Source: Glycine soja
Lineage: Eukaryota > Streptophyta > Magnoliopsida > Fabales > Fabaceae
Length of the DNA: 64,000 nucleotides
Reading direction: 5' to 3'
Assembly: GCF_004193775.1 (NCBI RefSeq)
Contig: NC_041016.1
Coordinates: forward strand, 9,945,395 to 10,009,394
The position numbers were made by a program, and so were the translations under genes. Below the pieces are notes generated by a model, which was given only the letters and a program-made list of their open reading frames with translations, was not told the DNA's origin and made no database searches. Below, piece by piece: positions 10,621-22,185 of this stretch. Position 1 is the stretch's first letter. Every line of letters starts with the position of its first letter.

Positions 10621-12574
10621 GGTTCAGAAAGACGAAGAAGACGATGGACTGATTGAATTGGACTGTCAAAATGGTTTTCCTGAAGGAAGAAAGGAATTTG
10701 TTGCACCTGCTGTTGGAATGGAGTTTGAGTCATATGATGATGCTTACAATTATTATATTTGTTATGCCAAGGAGGTGGGGTTTCGCGTGAGGGTGAAGAA
10801 TTCGTGGTTCAAGCGGAATAGCCGAGAGAAATATGGTGCGGTGCTTTGCTGTAGCAGCCAGGGTTTCAAGAGAATAAAGGACGTTAATCATTTGAGGAAA
10901 GAGACGAGAACTGGTTGTCCTGCTATGATAAGGATGAGGTTGGTGGAGTCTCAGAGATGGAGGGTGCTTGAGGTTATGCTTGAACATAACCACATGTTAG
11001 GTGCTAAGATACTCAGGTCGGTTAAGAAGATGGGAAATGGAACAAAGAGGAAGCCATTGCCTAGTTCTGATGCTGAGGGTCAGACGATTAAGTTATATCG
11101 TGCACTTGTGATTGATGCGGGAGGTAATGGAAATTCAAACTCTTGTGCAAGAGAGGACATAACTTTCTCTGAGTTTTCTAATAAGTGGAACCTTAGAAAA
11201 GGTGATACACAGGCCATTTATAATTTCCTCTGCCGGATGCAGTTGACTAATCCAAACTTCTTTTACTTGATGGATTTCAATGATGATGGGCATTTGAGGA
11301 ATGCATTCTGGGTTGATGCTAGGTCCAGGGCCGCTTGTGGTTACTTTGGCGATGTTATTTATTTTGACAACACAAATTTGTCAAACAAATTTGAAATCCC
11401 TCTTGTGACCTTTGTTGGAATAAATCACCATGGTCAATCAGTGTTATTAGGGTGTGGCCTGCTTGCGAGTGAAACAACAGAGTCTTATCTATGGTTGTTA
11501 AGGACATGGGTTAAATGTATGTCAGGATGTTCTCCCCAAACTATTATTACTGATAGGTGCAAGGCTTTGCAGAGTGCAATTGTAGAGATTTTTCCTAGAT
11601 CTCATCATTGTTTTGGCTTGTCATTAATTATGAAAAAAGTACCAGAAAAATTGGGAGGGTTGCACAACTATGATGCAATCAGGAAAGCACTGATTAAAGC
11701 AGTTTATGATACATTGAAAGTGATCGAGTTTGAAGCAGCATGGGGATTTATGATTCAATGTTTTGGAGTTAGTGATCATGAGTGGCTTCGTTCTCTATAT
11801 GAAGATCGAGTTCGTTGGGCTCCAGTATATTTGAAGGGCACATTTTTTGCTGGAATGTCCGCAGCTCGCCCTGGTGAGAGCATTAGCCCTTTCTTTGATA
11901 GATATGTGCATAAACAGACTCCTCTGAAGGAGTTTCTTGATAAGTATGAATTAGCTCTTCACAGGAAGCACAAGGAAGAATCTTTTTCAGATATTGAATC
12001 AAGGAGCTCAAGCCCATTGCTGAAAACCAGATGTTCCTTTGAATTGCAGCTCTCCAGAATGTACACAAGAGAAATGTTCATGAAATTCCAGTTAGAAGTG
12101 GAAGAAGTGTATTCTTGTTTTGGTACAACACAATTGCATGTGGATGGCCCCATCATAATTTTCTTGGTCAAGGAACGTGTTTTGATTGAAGGAAACAGAC
12201 GGGAGATTAGGGATTTCGAAGTTTTGTACAGTAGAACAGCAGGTGAAGTTCGTTGCATCTGTAGTTGCTTTAATTTTTATGGATATCTATGTCGGCATGC
12301 ACTGTGTGTTCTCAATTTTAATGGGGTTGAAGAGATACCTCACAAATACATTCTTTCACGATGGAAGAAAGATTTCAAACGTCTTTATGTTCCTGATCAC
12401 AGCTCTGGTGGTGTTAATGATACTGACCGCATTCAATGGTCTAATCAGTTATTTAGAAGTGCTTTACAAGTTGTAGAGGAGGGGATACTTTCCCTAGACC
12501 ATTACAATGTAGCGTTACAATCTTTAGAAGAATCACTGAGTAAGGTTCATGATGTAGAACAGAGGCAGGAGTAA
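10568..12574 (+). CDS. FRS6: FAR1-related transcription regulator, FRS6/FRS8-like (copy 1)
   Basis: Single coding exon of 668 aa. Proteins of this family derive from Mutator-like transposases and act as nuclear regulators in phytochrome A signalling and flowering time. Domains: FAR1 zinc-binding DNA domain at about 51-143 (Cys94/95, Cys117, His140, His142), MULE transposase-like core at about 262-355, and a SWIM zinc finger at 563-577 (Cys563, Cys565, Cys575, His577). The core keeps Asp267 (YFDNTNL) and Asp329 (IITDRCK), the first two positions of the ancestral DDE triad. It is most like the FRS6/FRS8 clade as I remember it (PAVGMEFESYDDAYNYY, NPNFFYLMD). A non-coding exon upstream with an intron 10216-10514 is likely. 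A second paralog follows 2.8 kb downstream in the same orientation. Confidence 0.92.
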   Translation: MEESSLCCEQLPDGECIEVQKDEEDDGLIELDCQNGFPEGRKEFVAPAVGMEFESYDDAYNYYICYAKEVGFRVRVKNSWFKRNSREKYGAVLCCSSQGFKRIKDVNHLRKETRTGCPAMIRMRLVESQRWRVLEVMLEHNHMLGAKILRSVKKMGNGTKRKPLPSSDAEGQTIKLYRALVIDAGGNGNSNSCAREDITFSEFSNKWNLRKGDTQAIYNFLCRMQLTNPNFFYLMDFNDDGHLRNAFWVDARSRAACGYFGDVIYFDNTNLSNKFEIPLVTFVGINHHGQSVLLGCGLLASETTESYLWLLRTWVKCMSGCSPQTIITDRCKALQSAIVEIFPRSHHCFGLSLIMKKVPEKLGGLHNYDAIRKALIKAVYDTLKVIEFEAAWGFMIQCFGVSDHEWLRSLYEDRVRWAPVYLKGTFFAGMSAARPGESISPFFDRYVHKQTPLKEFLDKYELALHRKHKEESFSDIESRSSSPLLKTRCSFELQLSRMYTREMFMKFQLEVEEVYSCFGTTQLHVDGPIIIFLVKERVLIEGNRREIRDFEVLYSRTAGEVRCICSCFNFYGYLCRHALCVLNFNGVEEIPHKYILSRWKKDFKRLYVPDHSSGGVNDTDRIQWSNQLFRSALQVVEEGILSLDHYNVALQSLEESLSKVHDVEQRQE

Positions 12575-14600
12575 CCTTCAATGTACTCTAAAAATTACTT
12601 TTAGTGTGCTACTTGTATATTTCTACCTGCTGCTTAGCGCTGTTTAACTTTGTTCTTTTTACAATGTCCATAACTTGTATAGCTAAAGATATTTTTGAGT
12701 TAAACCATAAGTAGCATCTCTCATCATTTCTTTACATGGTAGAGGTAATGCTTCGGAAGTTAAACAATTGACATGCTGTTTCCCAAGTCCTTTTTTCTCC
12801 CTCTACTTATGTTGTTGCAGAAATATCTTAAATACACCTGAGGAAAAGTCAGGTAGTTATATTATATAGTTAGCTACAAAGTAGATGTAGAATTAGTAAG
12901 GTGGTTATAATTGGAAGGACAGGGGCTTAAATAGTGGAAGAGATTGAAGGAAAATGCATTCAAATTTGTTAGCAATTGTGAATTGAAAACATTTGCTCTC
13001 TTGTAGAAAGGGGAAACCTTGGTAGGATCTACTTTTCTTTGTTGTCATTCAATGTTTCATTAATTGGAGTTTCTTTTTTCCTTCTTTCTTCTGAGTTTTG
13101 GCATCTCTTTAAATTCTCCTGTTTCTAGGTCTGTATCAAAATATGTAGTGGTCAAGGGAAGAGGAAAATTTTCTAAGGATATCAGTTGAATTTTATCATG
13201 TTTTTGGGTAGCAATTCTCAACATACATTTGTCCCATCACAGTATCACACCCCCCTTAATTCCTGCTTTATACATTGCATTTAACGTGGAAGGTTGGCAA
13301 TTCTTTTGTCATGAGTTTGACAACATTCGGTTCATTCTCTCACGTCGTTTTTATATTCTAGCTTAAGGTTTCTGACTTTTAAGTTTAAACAACGAAAAAA
13401 ACTTTGAAGATATAAATGGTCTAGATTGGTAAGACTTTGTGTTGTATCCTTACCTGTGATTAACTCTTTCAAAGGCTCAGATATTATTTTTTTTGAATGA
13501 GAAATGAAACTGGGAGAAAAGAAATGAGGAAAAAAAGAAATAAAAAAATAAAGTAGAAAATAATGCTTATTTGGATGAATTGGAATAAGGAAGGAATACA
13601 ATTTTTTCTGCTTATTTAGATGAGTAGAAAGAAATACAAAAAATTGTATAAAATGTTATTCTTATACTAATTTTAAAAAAATAAATTTAAATTCTTTATT
13701 ATATTATTTGTTCTTAGCATAGCATAGTTTATTATTTTTCTTTTATGTTATAAAAAATCATTAATTTTTTTCGAAAAACTAAAACAGTAAAAGGACTTCC
13801 CTCCAACTTTCCCCTTGTAAGGGGTTTTTTTTTTTCTCTCTCTCTAAAAATATAATATTTTCTTCATATTTTCACTTATTCAAACAAGGAGTTAGAATCA
13901 TATGAAAATATTTTGTAAAAGGCTTAAATACTTTTTTTTTTCTCTACTATCAATCTCTATTACAAAAAATACTTAGCCATTTCCCTTTGGTGTTAGAATA
14001 ATATGGGATGTATCTCCAATATAATCTATCAGATATCTTTCTATACAAAAATTAGAGATATAAGTTGAAGGGAAAGACTCTCATTCTTCTTATTCTTTCA
14101 AGTTTCAATTAGTTTCCTTTCAAAAAAAAGTTTCAGTTAGTTCACTATCTATATTTCTTTTTTCCCTCTTGAGTGCGACTTTTACTCACAACCATCGAAA
14201 AAAGAGTTTTCTCTAACATATTCTCTTTATTTCTAAATGGATTTATTTATATTAATTTAATCTTAAGTAATAAAAATTTAAATTACAAAAATTATAATAA
14301 AAATTATTAAAAACTTAGAAACTTTCTTATTAATACAAAAATTTCAATTTATCCTTATGTTAACCATGCCACTTTTATTTATTTAAAATATAATAAATGT
14401 AATTAAAAAAATTTAATGGGTTAGAAAACTAAAACACCAGTAACCCAAAAATTAATGGTGTATGCAGGTGGTGAGTTGCAATAAATATTTAATTAAAATG
14501 CAAAACGGTCCTTTCCTTAACTTTCCTTGTGTAAATAAATTTGTAGTATTTGCAAAAATAAAAATAAAAATCCCTATTAATAAAAAGGAGAAAAGAGAAA
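12575..14600. other. Spacer between the two FRS genes
   Basis: Contains the 3' UTR of copy 1 and AT-rich DNA with long homopurine and homopyrimidine stretches near 13490-13600. The open frame on the minus strand at 13332-13601 is low-complexity (Phe, Ser, Ile) and shows no family. No gene supported. Confidence 0.5.
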
Positions 14601-15336
14601 AAAGAAAAAAGAAAATGGATAACAGAACTACAGAAGGAAGAGACGCCGTTGGTAGTGCAGAGAACAGAACAGCGTCACATTCATTGCTACTCGTCTCATC
14701 GCTTCTCTGTTAGTGTTAGTTTTTATCACTTCATCGCATCGCAACCTAAATTTTACGCTTTTCTTTCTATGCACTTTTCACCTTTTTATCTGCATCTTCC
14801 TTTCAATATTTATCTGATTTCCACCGCTATTCCTTTTTTCCATCAGAATTTCGTTGACTCATATGATAAAACCTGTTTAACCCAAACCCAATCGGAACCC
14901 TATTAGTTCAATTACTAGATTATGCCTAAAATCCCAATTCTCGAAAACTATAAATTGTCCATATATCTATTGACTATTGTTAATAATAATCTTTTTTTGT
15001 AGCATTGATGAAATGAATATGTAGACAATCAATTTCCGTGAGGGATTCGGTGTGCCATAATAATCCTTGCAATCCACTGTTTTGGGTATTGTATATTTCA
15101 TATATGATGATCAAGTGTTCGGTTTTCGTTTCACCGTATCTCTGAACATTTTTTACTAACTCTGGTAAATTTTCATCTCTTGTTTTATTGCCTAACCCGA
15201 GACTCTTAATGTTGCATTATGTTGTGAATATATTTGGATTAAAATGTAATTACTTGAAATGTGAGCTTATGGACATGGCAAGGCTTAACTATCATCTTAT
15301 ACTCTGACAGAACTGATGTGAACCATCTGGTTGGTC

Positions 15337-18300
15337 ATGACTGATGATGCCATGTGTTCTCCAAACGACAAGGACTTGTCGCTGAGTCCTAATCTAGATA
15401 TCACGGTAAATTTTCGACTATGCCCTGAGATCATGCCTGTGTTTTTCTATGCATTTCCGTGAAATCTAAAAATTTGAAGGCACTAGTGTGCCATTTAGTT
15501 CAGCTGAACCGGTGACTGGTTTTGTTTCTAACTATCACGTTGTTGTAAGTCATGAAGAACCTTAGGCTCTTGACCTTTGTATTGAAACTCTTATTGTTTG
15601 TTATATGTGTTCAAAGGGGTTCTCCCTGTTTTGAGAAAACGGTATAATGTCATTGGACTGACAAGTTTTTGTTGGCACTTCTGCACTGCTATGAATTTCT
15701 TGTGAGCAAAGTGAGGGAAGAAGTGTATCAATTGTCTTGTGGTCACCTGTGAATTTGAAATACTCTTAAATTCGTGAAGTATTGATGTTCTATGCATATC
15801 TAATACGGATATGTCATATGCATACTATATGCCGAGATACTTGCCTAGGGGAGTATCCTCTGTTTTTATGTTTAGTTTCATGGCCAATATGTTTGGGATA
15901 TAGTGCCGATACTACTTACCTTTGCTGGATACACTTAATGGTATACAATACAATACCTTGATTTTTTTTTTAAAATTAAAACAACTTACTTGCAATATAA
16001 AATACAATAAATGTTTCATTATAAATATTGCACATCTATGTAAAATGTATGTATTTATAAACTAGTATTAATGTATCTTGGTTGTATCACATCTTCAATT
16101 ATTAAGAATTCCTCATAGCCTTTTTCAAAAAAAAAAAAAAAAGAACTCCTCAGCCTTTTTCAAGAAAAAAAAAGAATTCCTCATAGCCCTGTACCAGTTT
16201 TGAATTATGTGTGGTCCTGTTAAAATAAATGAGAATGATTGATGGATTTTCATTATCTTGTTAGTGGATTTTAAATCATTAAAGCTATAAGACAGATATC
16301 TCATGCATTTCTGAATATTGTTCAAGATCTGGGCTATCAACTCGTGTGGTGAAGTAGCTGTGTTATTGCTTCAAATATATTATTACAATATTTAGTGAGA
16401 GACAGGGTTGGATAAAGGATTATGATTGTGTATGGAACAAAAAAAAAAAGAAACTTTATACCAGTTAGCACTATAAAAAGTTCAAGTTGGGCAACTAGCA
16501 AGGTCATTTATGAGCTTGGGGGTCAAGATATTTCAACATCATTGTCAACTTCAATGCATGCTAATATTTCTTAGATCTTGTTTTGTATTTGAAAGATTTT
16601 TTAACCTTTTCCAGATAGATGATGGTTCTCCAAACAATGAACAACTACTTGAGGTTGAGGATGAGGGCAATGAGCTTGAGAATGAATGTGGGCAATTGTT
16701 TGAGATTGATGGAAGTGAACCTGAAAACGGGAGGGATGAAACAACAATAGTTGATAGTCATAGTGGAGAATCTCAAGGGAAAGACTGCCCTCCGCCAGTT
16801 GTGAGAATGGAGTTTGATACCTATGATGATGCCTACAACTATTACAATACCTATGCCAAGGATATTGGATTTGCTATTCGGGTTAAATCTTCGTGGACCA
16901 AACGCAACAGCAAAGAAAAGCGTGGTGCTGTGCTGTGCTGCAACTGTGAGGGTTTCAAAACAACCAAAGAAGCAAATAGTCATAGGAAAGAAACAAGAAC
17001 AGGCTGTCTAGCAATGATTAGATTGAGATTAGTGGATTCTAACAGGTGGAGAGTTGATGAAGTCAAGCTTGATCACAACCATTCCTTTGATCCTGAAAGA
17101 GCACAAAACTCTAAATCACATAAGAGGATGGACAGTAGGGCCAAAAGAAAAGTTGAGCCAACTTTAGATGTTGAAGTAAGAACAATCAAACTATATCGAA
17201 TGCCTGTTGTAGATGCATCAGGTTATGGAAGCTCAAATTCTACTGAAGGAGGAACTAGCAACATTAGCTGTTCCAGGCGTTTGAAACTTAAAAAAGGTGA
17301 TCCAGAACTTATTTCAAATTACTTCTGCCGCATTCAATTGATGAATCCTAACTTTTTCTATGTGATGGATCTGAATGATGATGGACAACTGAGGAATGTA
17401 TTTTGGATTGATTCTAGATCTAGGGCTGCTTATAGTTATTTTGGTGATGTGGTTGCATTTGACTCAACATGTTTGTCAAACAATTATGAGATTCCACTTG
17501 TTGCATTTGTTGGTGTTAATCACCACGGGAAATCTGTTTTGCTAGGATGCGGTCTGCTTGCAGATGAGACATTTGAAACATATATTTGGTTATTTAGGGC
17601 ATGGCTTACATGTATGACTGGTCGCCCTCCACAAACTATTATCACAAACCAGTGTAAGGCCATGCAAAGTGCAATTGCAGAGGTTTTCCCGAGAGCTCAC
17701 CATAGAATTTGTCTATCACAAATCATGCAGAGCATTCTTGGGTGTTTTGTGCAGTTTCAGGAGTATGAAGCATTTCAGATGGCACTGACTAAAGTGATAT
17801 ATGACTCTAAAACAGTAGATGAATTTGAAAGGGCTTGGGATGATTTAACCCAGCATTTTGGAATAAGAAATCACGAAAAGCTCCAAACCTTACATGAGGA
17901 ACGAGAGCATTGGGCTCCAGTGTACTCCAAAGACACATTTTTTGCTGGAATATCTGATTATGAAAAGGGTGAGTCCGTGATTCCCTTTTTTAAGGGTCAT
18001 GTGCATCAACAAACTTCTTTGAAAGAATTTTTTGAGATTTATGAATTAGTCCAGCAAAAAAAGCATAAAACTGAAGTTCTTGATGATTTTGAGTCGCGCG
18101 ATTTGAGCTCATTACTGAAGACAAGGTGCTACTATGAGTTGCAACTCTCTAAACTGTACACAAATGCAGTATTCAGGAAGTTCCAAGATGAGGTGGTAAT
18201 GATGTCCTCTTGTTTCAGCATCACACAGACTCAAACAAGTGGGTCCATAGTGACATACATGGTAAAAGAACGCGAAGGGGAAGAGCCTGCAAGAGATGCT

Positions 18301-18666
18301 AGGAATTTTGAAGTCATGTACGATAATGCCGGAGCAGAAGTACGCTGCATTTGTAGTTGCTTTAACTTCAAAGGTTACCTGTGCAGACATGCCTTGTATA
18401 TCCTTAATTACAATTGTGTGGAGGAAATTCCATGTCAATACATTTTGTCAAGATGGAGGAGGGATTTTAAGCGTTTGTATGTACCTCATCTCAGTGCTGA
18501 CAATGTTGATATTAGCAACCCGGTTCAGTGTTTTGATCATTTGTACAAACGTGCCATGCAAGTTGTTGAAGAAGGGATGATATCCCAAGATCATTATATG
18601 CTTTCTTGGCAAACATTTAAAGAGTCTTTGAATAAGATTCGCCTTGTAGCAGACAAGATTGAATAA
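15337..18666 (+). CDS. FAR1-related transcription regulator, FRS6/FRS8-like (copy 2)
   Basis: Tandem paralog of the upstream FRS gene. Model: exon 15337-15405 (MTDDAMCSPNDKDLSL and on) joined to exon 16615-18666, 706 aa. The open frame continues upstream to an ATG at 16510, but a pyrimidine-rich tract ending in CAG at 16614 and the hydrophobic, unlike-family residues before it argue for splicing. An acceptor at about 15309 suggests one or more non-coding exons starting near 14620. Domains as in copy 1: FAR1 zinc domain, MULE-like core and SWIM finger (CICSCFNFKGYLCRH). The core retains the first Asp (AFDSTCL), but the second is Asn (IITNQCK, codon 17647-17649 AAC). The N-terminal acidic region differs from copy 1. 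The two genes probably arose by local duplication followed by divergence. Confidence 0.88.
16107..16190. repeat. A-rich short tandem repeat in FRS copy 2 intron
   Basis: The motif AATTCCTCATAGCC followed by TTTTTC and a run of A is present about three times in a row with small changes (units begin near 16108, 16143 and 16175). It lies in the intron 15406-16614. Confidence 0.6.
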
Positions 18667-19012
18667 ACAATTAAAAGAATAATGCCAATAATATGTTGTG
18701 CATAATTTATCATTCATTTCTTCCTCTGCCTAGCATTGACACAGATGTGTAATGTGTTTGCAAAATTCTTTGAAAGCATAGAATGTGCTTTCTTGCTTGC
18801 TAAGCAGATCGATTTGAATCTTTGTTTGTCTCAATTTTTTGTCACTCCAAAGGGAAGAACTTGTCATATTTTTCTCCATTAAGTTCAAGTTTATTTGTTT
18901 CAGATTGTGGCAAACGCCAATTAACGTTCACAAGCTAGAAAAAAAATCACAAGCATAAATAATAAATAACGATAACTGAAGTTTTTGTATTTTCGAAAAT
19001 TGTAATTGAACT

Positions 19013-19043
<31 letters not shown>

Positions 19044-19424
19044 TTGTAAAAAATCTAACTAGTTTACTGTCATTAGAAATTTATAATGGTGCTCTTAAAG
19101 TATAGAAATTTTTTAGTCTTTGCAATTTAAATAATTCTAACTTCGTTACTGATTTCAATCTATTTGTAAAAGATTATAATATTTTAGTGACATGGACTTA
19201 ATTAGAAATCAAAACAAATTTTAAATATAATAATGTCTTTAATTCCAAAATCGTTAATATATACTTCATTATCTACTTCATGTGTTCTCAATGTTCTTCA
19301 CGACAGTAACTCAGTAACTTTAAATGTATCATGGAACAAAAATTATCATAGTTTAAACCCTGCCTCTGAACTGGCTCTAGTACCATATTAAAAAAAATAT
19401 CAACATATTCAAAATATTCTGGTC
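18667..19424. other. Spacer downstream of FRS copy 2
   Basis: FRS 3' UTR followed by AT-rich sequence. It contains a (TG)5(TA)10 microsatellite at 19013-19043. No gene seen. Confidence 0.55.
19013..19043. repeat. TG/TA microsatellite
   Basis: About five TG units followed by about ten TA units. Confidence 0.85.
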
Positions 19425-19433
19425 TATAAAATA
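19425..19433 (+). promoter_or_regulatory. TATA-like box upstream of the NB-LRR remnant
   Basis: TATAAAATA lies about 180 bases before the first NB-LRR homology, in a plausible position for the original promoter. This suggests the coiled-coil part was lost by an internal deletion and not by loss of the whole 5' end. Inference. Confidence 0.3.
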
Positions 19434-19607
19434 CAGCCACTGGACCCACCAGTATTTCCAACTTTCAACTCTAAGTATCACAAAAAAGACTCAGGAATAC
19501 TCAAAAAAGTCTTCCTCTCATTGTAGATTTTAGGAAACTAAGAGGGTCAACAAGTGAGTCTCAAACACAAAATCCTCATATCACAATACAGAGAAAACTA
19601 AACGTAG

Positions 19608-22185
19608 GGAATCAAAAAATGGCTGAAGGAGTTGAGGGAAGCATCTTTTCGCATAGATGTCATTGATGAATACATGATCCATGTGGAACAACAGCCTCAA
19701 GATCCTGGATGTGTAGCTTTGCTCTGTCAGCTTAGTCACTTCATTCTAACTTTGATGCCTCGTCATCGAATAGCGTCTGAGATTCAGCAGATTAAGTCAT
19801 TTGTTCATGGAATCAATCAACAAAGTAAAGACTATGGATTGCAAAAGCTACTGAACGAACAAGGACAAAGCAGCTACAGAGGTAGCCAAAGTGCATGGCA
19901 TGAACCTCGAATGCGTTCACGTAACCTTGATGGAGCTGGAGTTGTTGGCATTGAATGCCCAAGAGATGAATTGATTGATTGGTTAGTGAAGGGACCAGCA
20001 GAATGCACTGTCATCTCAGTGGTAGGAATGGGAGGGCTAGGAAAAACCACTCTTGCCAGCAGAGTTTTCTACAACCATAAGGTGATTGCACACTTTGATT
20101 GCCATGCATGGATCACCGTGTCTCAATCCTACACCGTGGAAGAATTGCTGATAAACTTGTTGAAGAAGTTGTGCAGAGAAAAAAAGGAGAATCTTCCTCA
20201 AGGTGTTTCTGAAATGAATCGAGATTCATTGATTGATGAAGTGCGAGGTTATTTGCAACAAAAGAGGTATGTTGTGGTTTTAGATGATGCTTTGGGATCA
20301 AATTGAAAATGTCATTCTTGATAACAAAAATGGAAGTAGAATATTTATCACAACTAGGAGCAAGGATGTTGTAGACTCTTGTAAGAATTCTCCTTTTGAT
20401 CAGGTGCATGAGCTGAAACCTTTAACTGTTGAAAAATCTATTGAACTCTTTTGCAAGAAGGCATTCCGATGTCACAACACCAGATGTTGTCCAGAAGACC
20501 TAGTCAGTATATCTGCTGACTTTGTTAAAAAGTGTGCAGGTTTGCCGCTAGCAGTTGTGGCTATTGGTAGTCTTTTATCTAGCAAAGAAAAGACTCCATT
20601 TGAGTGGAAAAAAATTAGGCAAAGTCTAAGTTCAGAGATGGACAAAAATCCTCATTTAATTGATATAACAAAAATTTTAGGTTTCAGTTATGATGATTTG
20701 CCGTACTATCTTAAATCATGTTTATTGTATTTCGTAATATATCCAGAAAATTGTGAAGTTAGATCTGAAAGATTAATTCGACAGTGGATAGCTAAAGGAT
20801 TTGTAAAAGATGAAGAAGGAAAAACTTTAGAGGACATTACACAACAATATTTAACAGAGTTGATTGGCAGGAGTTTAGTGCAAGTCTCATCATTTAGCAT
20901 AGATGGCAAAGCTAGGAGTTGTCGTGTTCATGACCTATTACACGAGATGATCCTTAGAAAATTCGAGGATCTAAGTTTCTGCCAGCATATTAGTAAAGAA
21001 GATGAGCCAATGCCAAGTGGGATGATTCAACGCTTATCAATAGCAACCGTCTCCCATGATTTTTAATGGGGAGTACGGAAAATTCACACACCCGATCACT
21101 GTTTGTTTTTGCAGATAAAGAATCAGCATTAATGAACAACTTTGTGCAAAAAATCCCTACAAAGTACAGGCTATTGAAGGTACTTGATTTTCAAGATAGT
21201 CCATTGAGTTCTGTTCCTGAAAATTGGGGAAATCTAGCACACTTCAAGTATTTAAACTTACGATATTCAGTGATGCCAACGCAGCTTCTGAAATTTATTG
21301 GCAAACTTCATAACCTTGAGACCTTAGACATAAGGAGAACATATGTCAAGGAAATGCCAAAGGAGACTCGCAAGCTTAGAAAGCTAAGACATCTTTTGGT
21401 TGATGATGAGGAATTGTCTCAATTGAGGAGGTCTTGGAGGCATGAGATCCTTACAAACATTGTCTCGTGTAAAGCTAATTATGGATGATGATGGAGTAGA
21501 GCTAAGCAGAGAACTGGGAATGCTGACGCAATTAAGGAACTTAGGGTTGAATTATGTTAAGAAAGAACAGGGAAGTGCTCTATTTGCCTCAATAAATGAG
21601 ATGAAAAACTTGGAGAAACTACATATTCAAACAATTGGAGTTGAAGTCATTGTTTGCATCTTATTTCATCCCTGCCTATGCTTCGGAGGCTTTACCTATG
21701 AGGGAAGTTCAATAAGTTACCAGAGTGAATTTCACAACTCAAAAATCTTGTGAAGTTGTCTTTGGTAAACTCCAAGTTAACTGATGATCAATTGAAATCA
21801 TTACAAAACCCTGACAAATTTGTTGTTCCTTGACATCAGCCATGGTGCTTATGAAGCTGAATGTTTGTATTTTGAAGATGGGGGGTTTCAGCAACTAAAG
21901 GAACTATATCTGGAATATTTATCTAACTTGAATTCTATCATTATTGAAAAAAGAGCACTGCTTTCTTTGAAAAAGCTCAGAATTTCTGGAATATACCAAC
22001 TCAAGACAGTACCTCCTGGCATCCAACACTTGGAAAAACTTGAATTTCTTGATATATATGATATGTCAACTGAATTCAAGCAGTTCATTGCTCCCCATAG
22101 AGGACCAGAGCACCCAGTCATCCAGCATGTGCCCCTTGTAAGGATTAAAGCCTTCGGAGAAATAACACGTGATATTCATCACTGA
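19608..22185 (+). pseudogene. RPM1-like CC-NB-LRR disease-resistance pseudogene
   Basis: Remnant of an intracellular immune receptor. Homology starts abruptly at about 19608 (GIKKWLKELREASFRID), so most of the coiled coil is missing, and TAG lies just upstream in frame. Nucleotide-binding motifs are readable: P-loop GMGGLGKTT (20025-20051), kinase 2 YVVVLDD, GSRIFITTR, GLPLAVVAIG and a VHDLLHEM block replacing MHD. Breaks: a deletion with frame change near 20285-20300 right after kinase 2; a frame change with TAA near 21062; another near 21440-21490 at the start of the LRRs; then, in the continuing LRR frame, stop codons at 21699-21701 and 21726-21728 and more shifts before 21830. The final LRR part (21820-22185) is readable to a stop. 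One Asp codon is also missing in the RIDDVIDEY-type motif. Not a working gene. Confidence 0.88.

Noticed and set aside
13332..13601. Minus-strand frame rich in Phe, Ser and Ile
   Set aside because: It reads a homopurine tract in reverse; low complexity and no family.
16510..16614. Use of ATG 16510 as the start of FRS copy 2
   Set aside because: The 35 residues before 16615 are hydrophobic and unlike the family, and a good acceptor ends at 16614 in phase with an upstream exon at 15337-15405.
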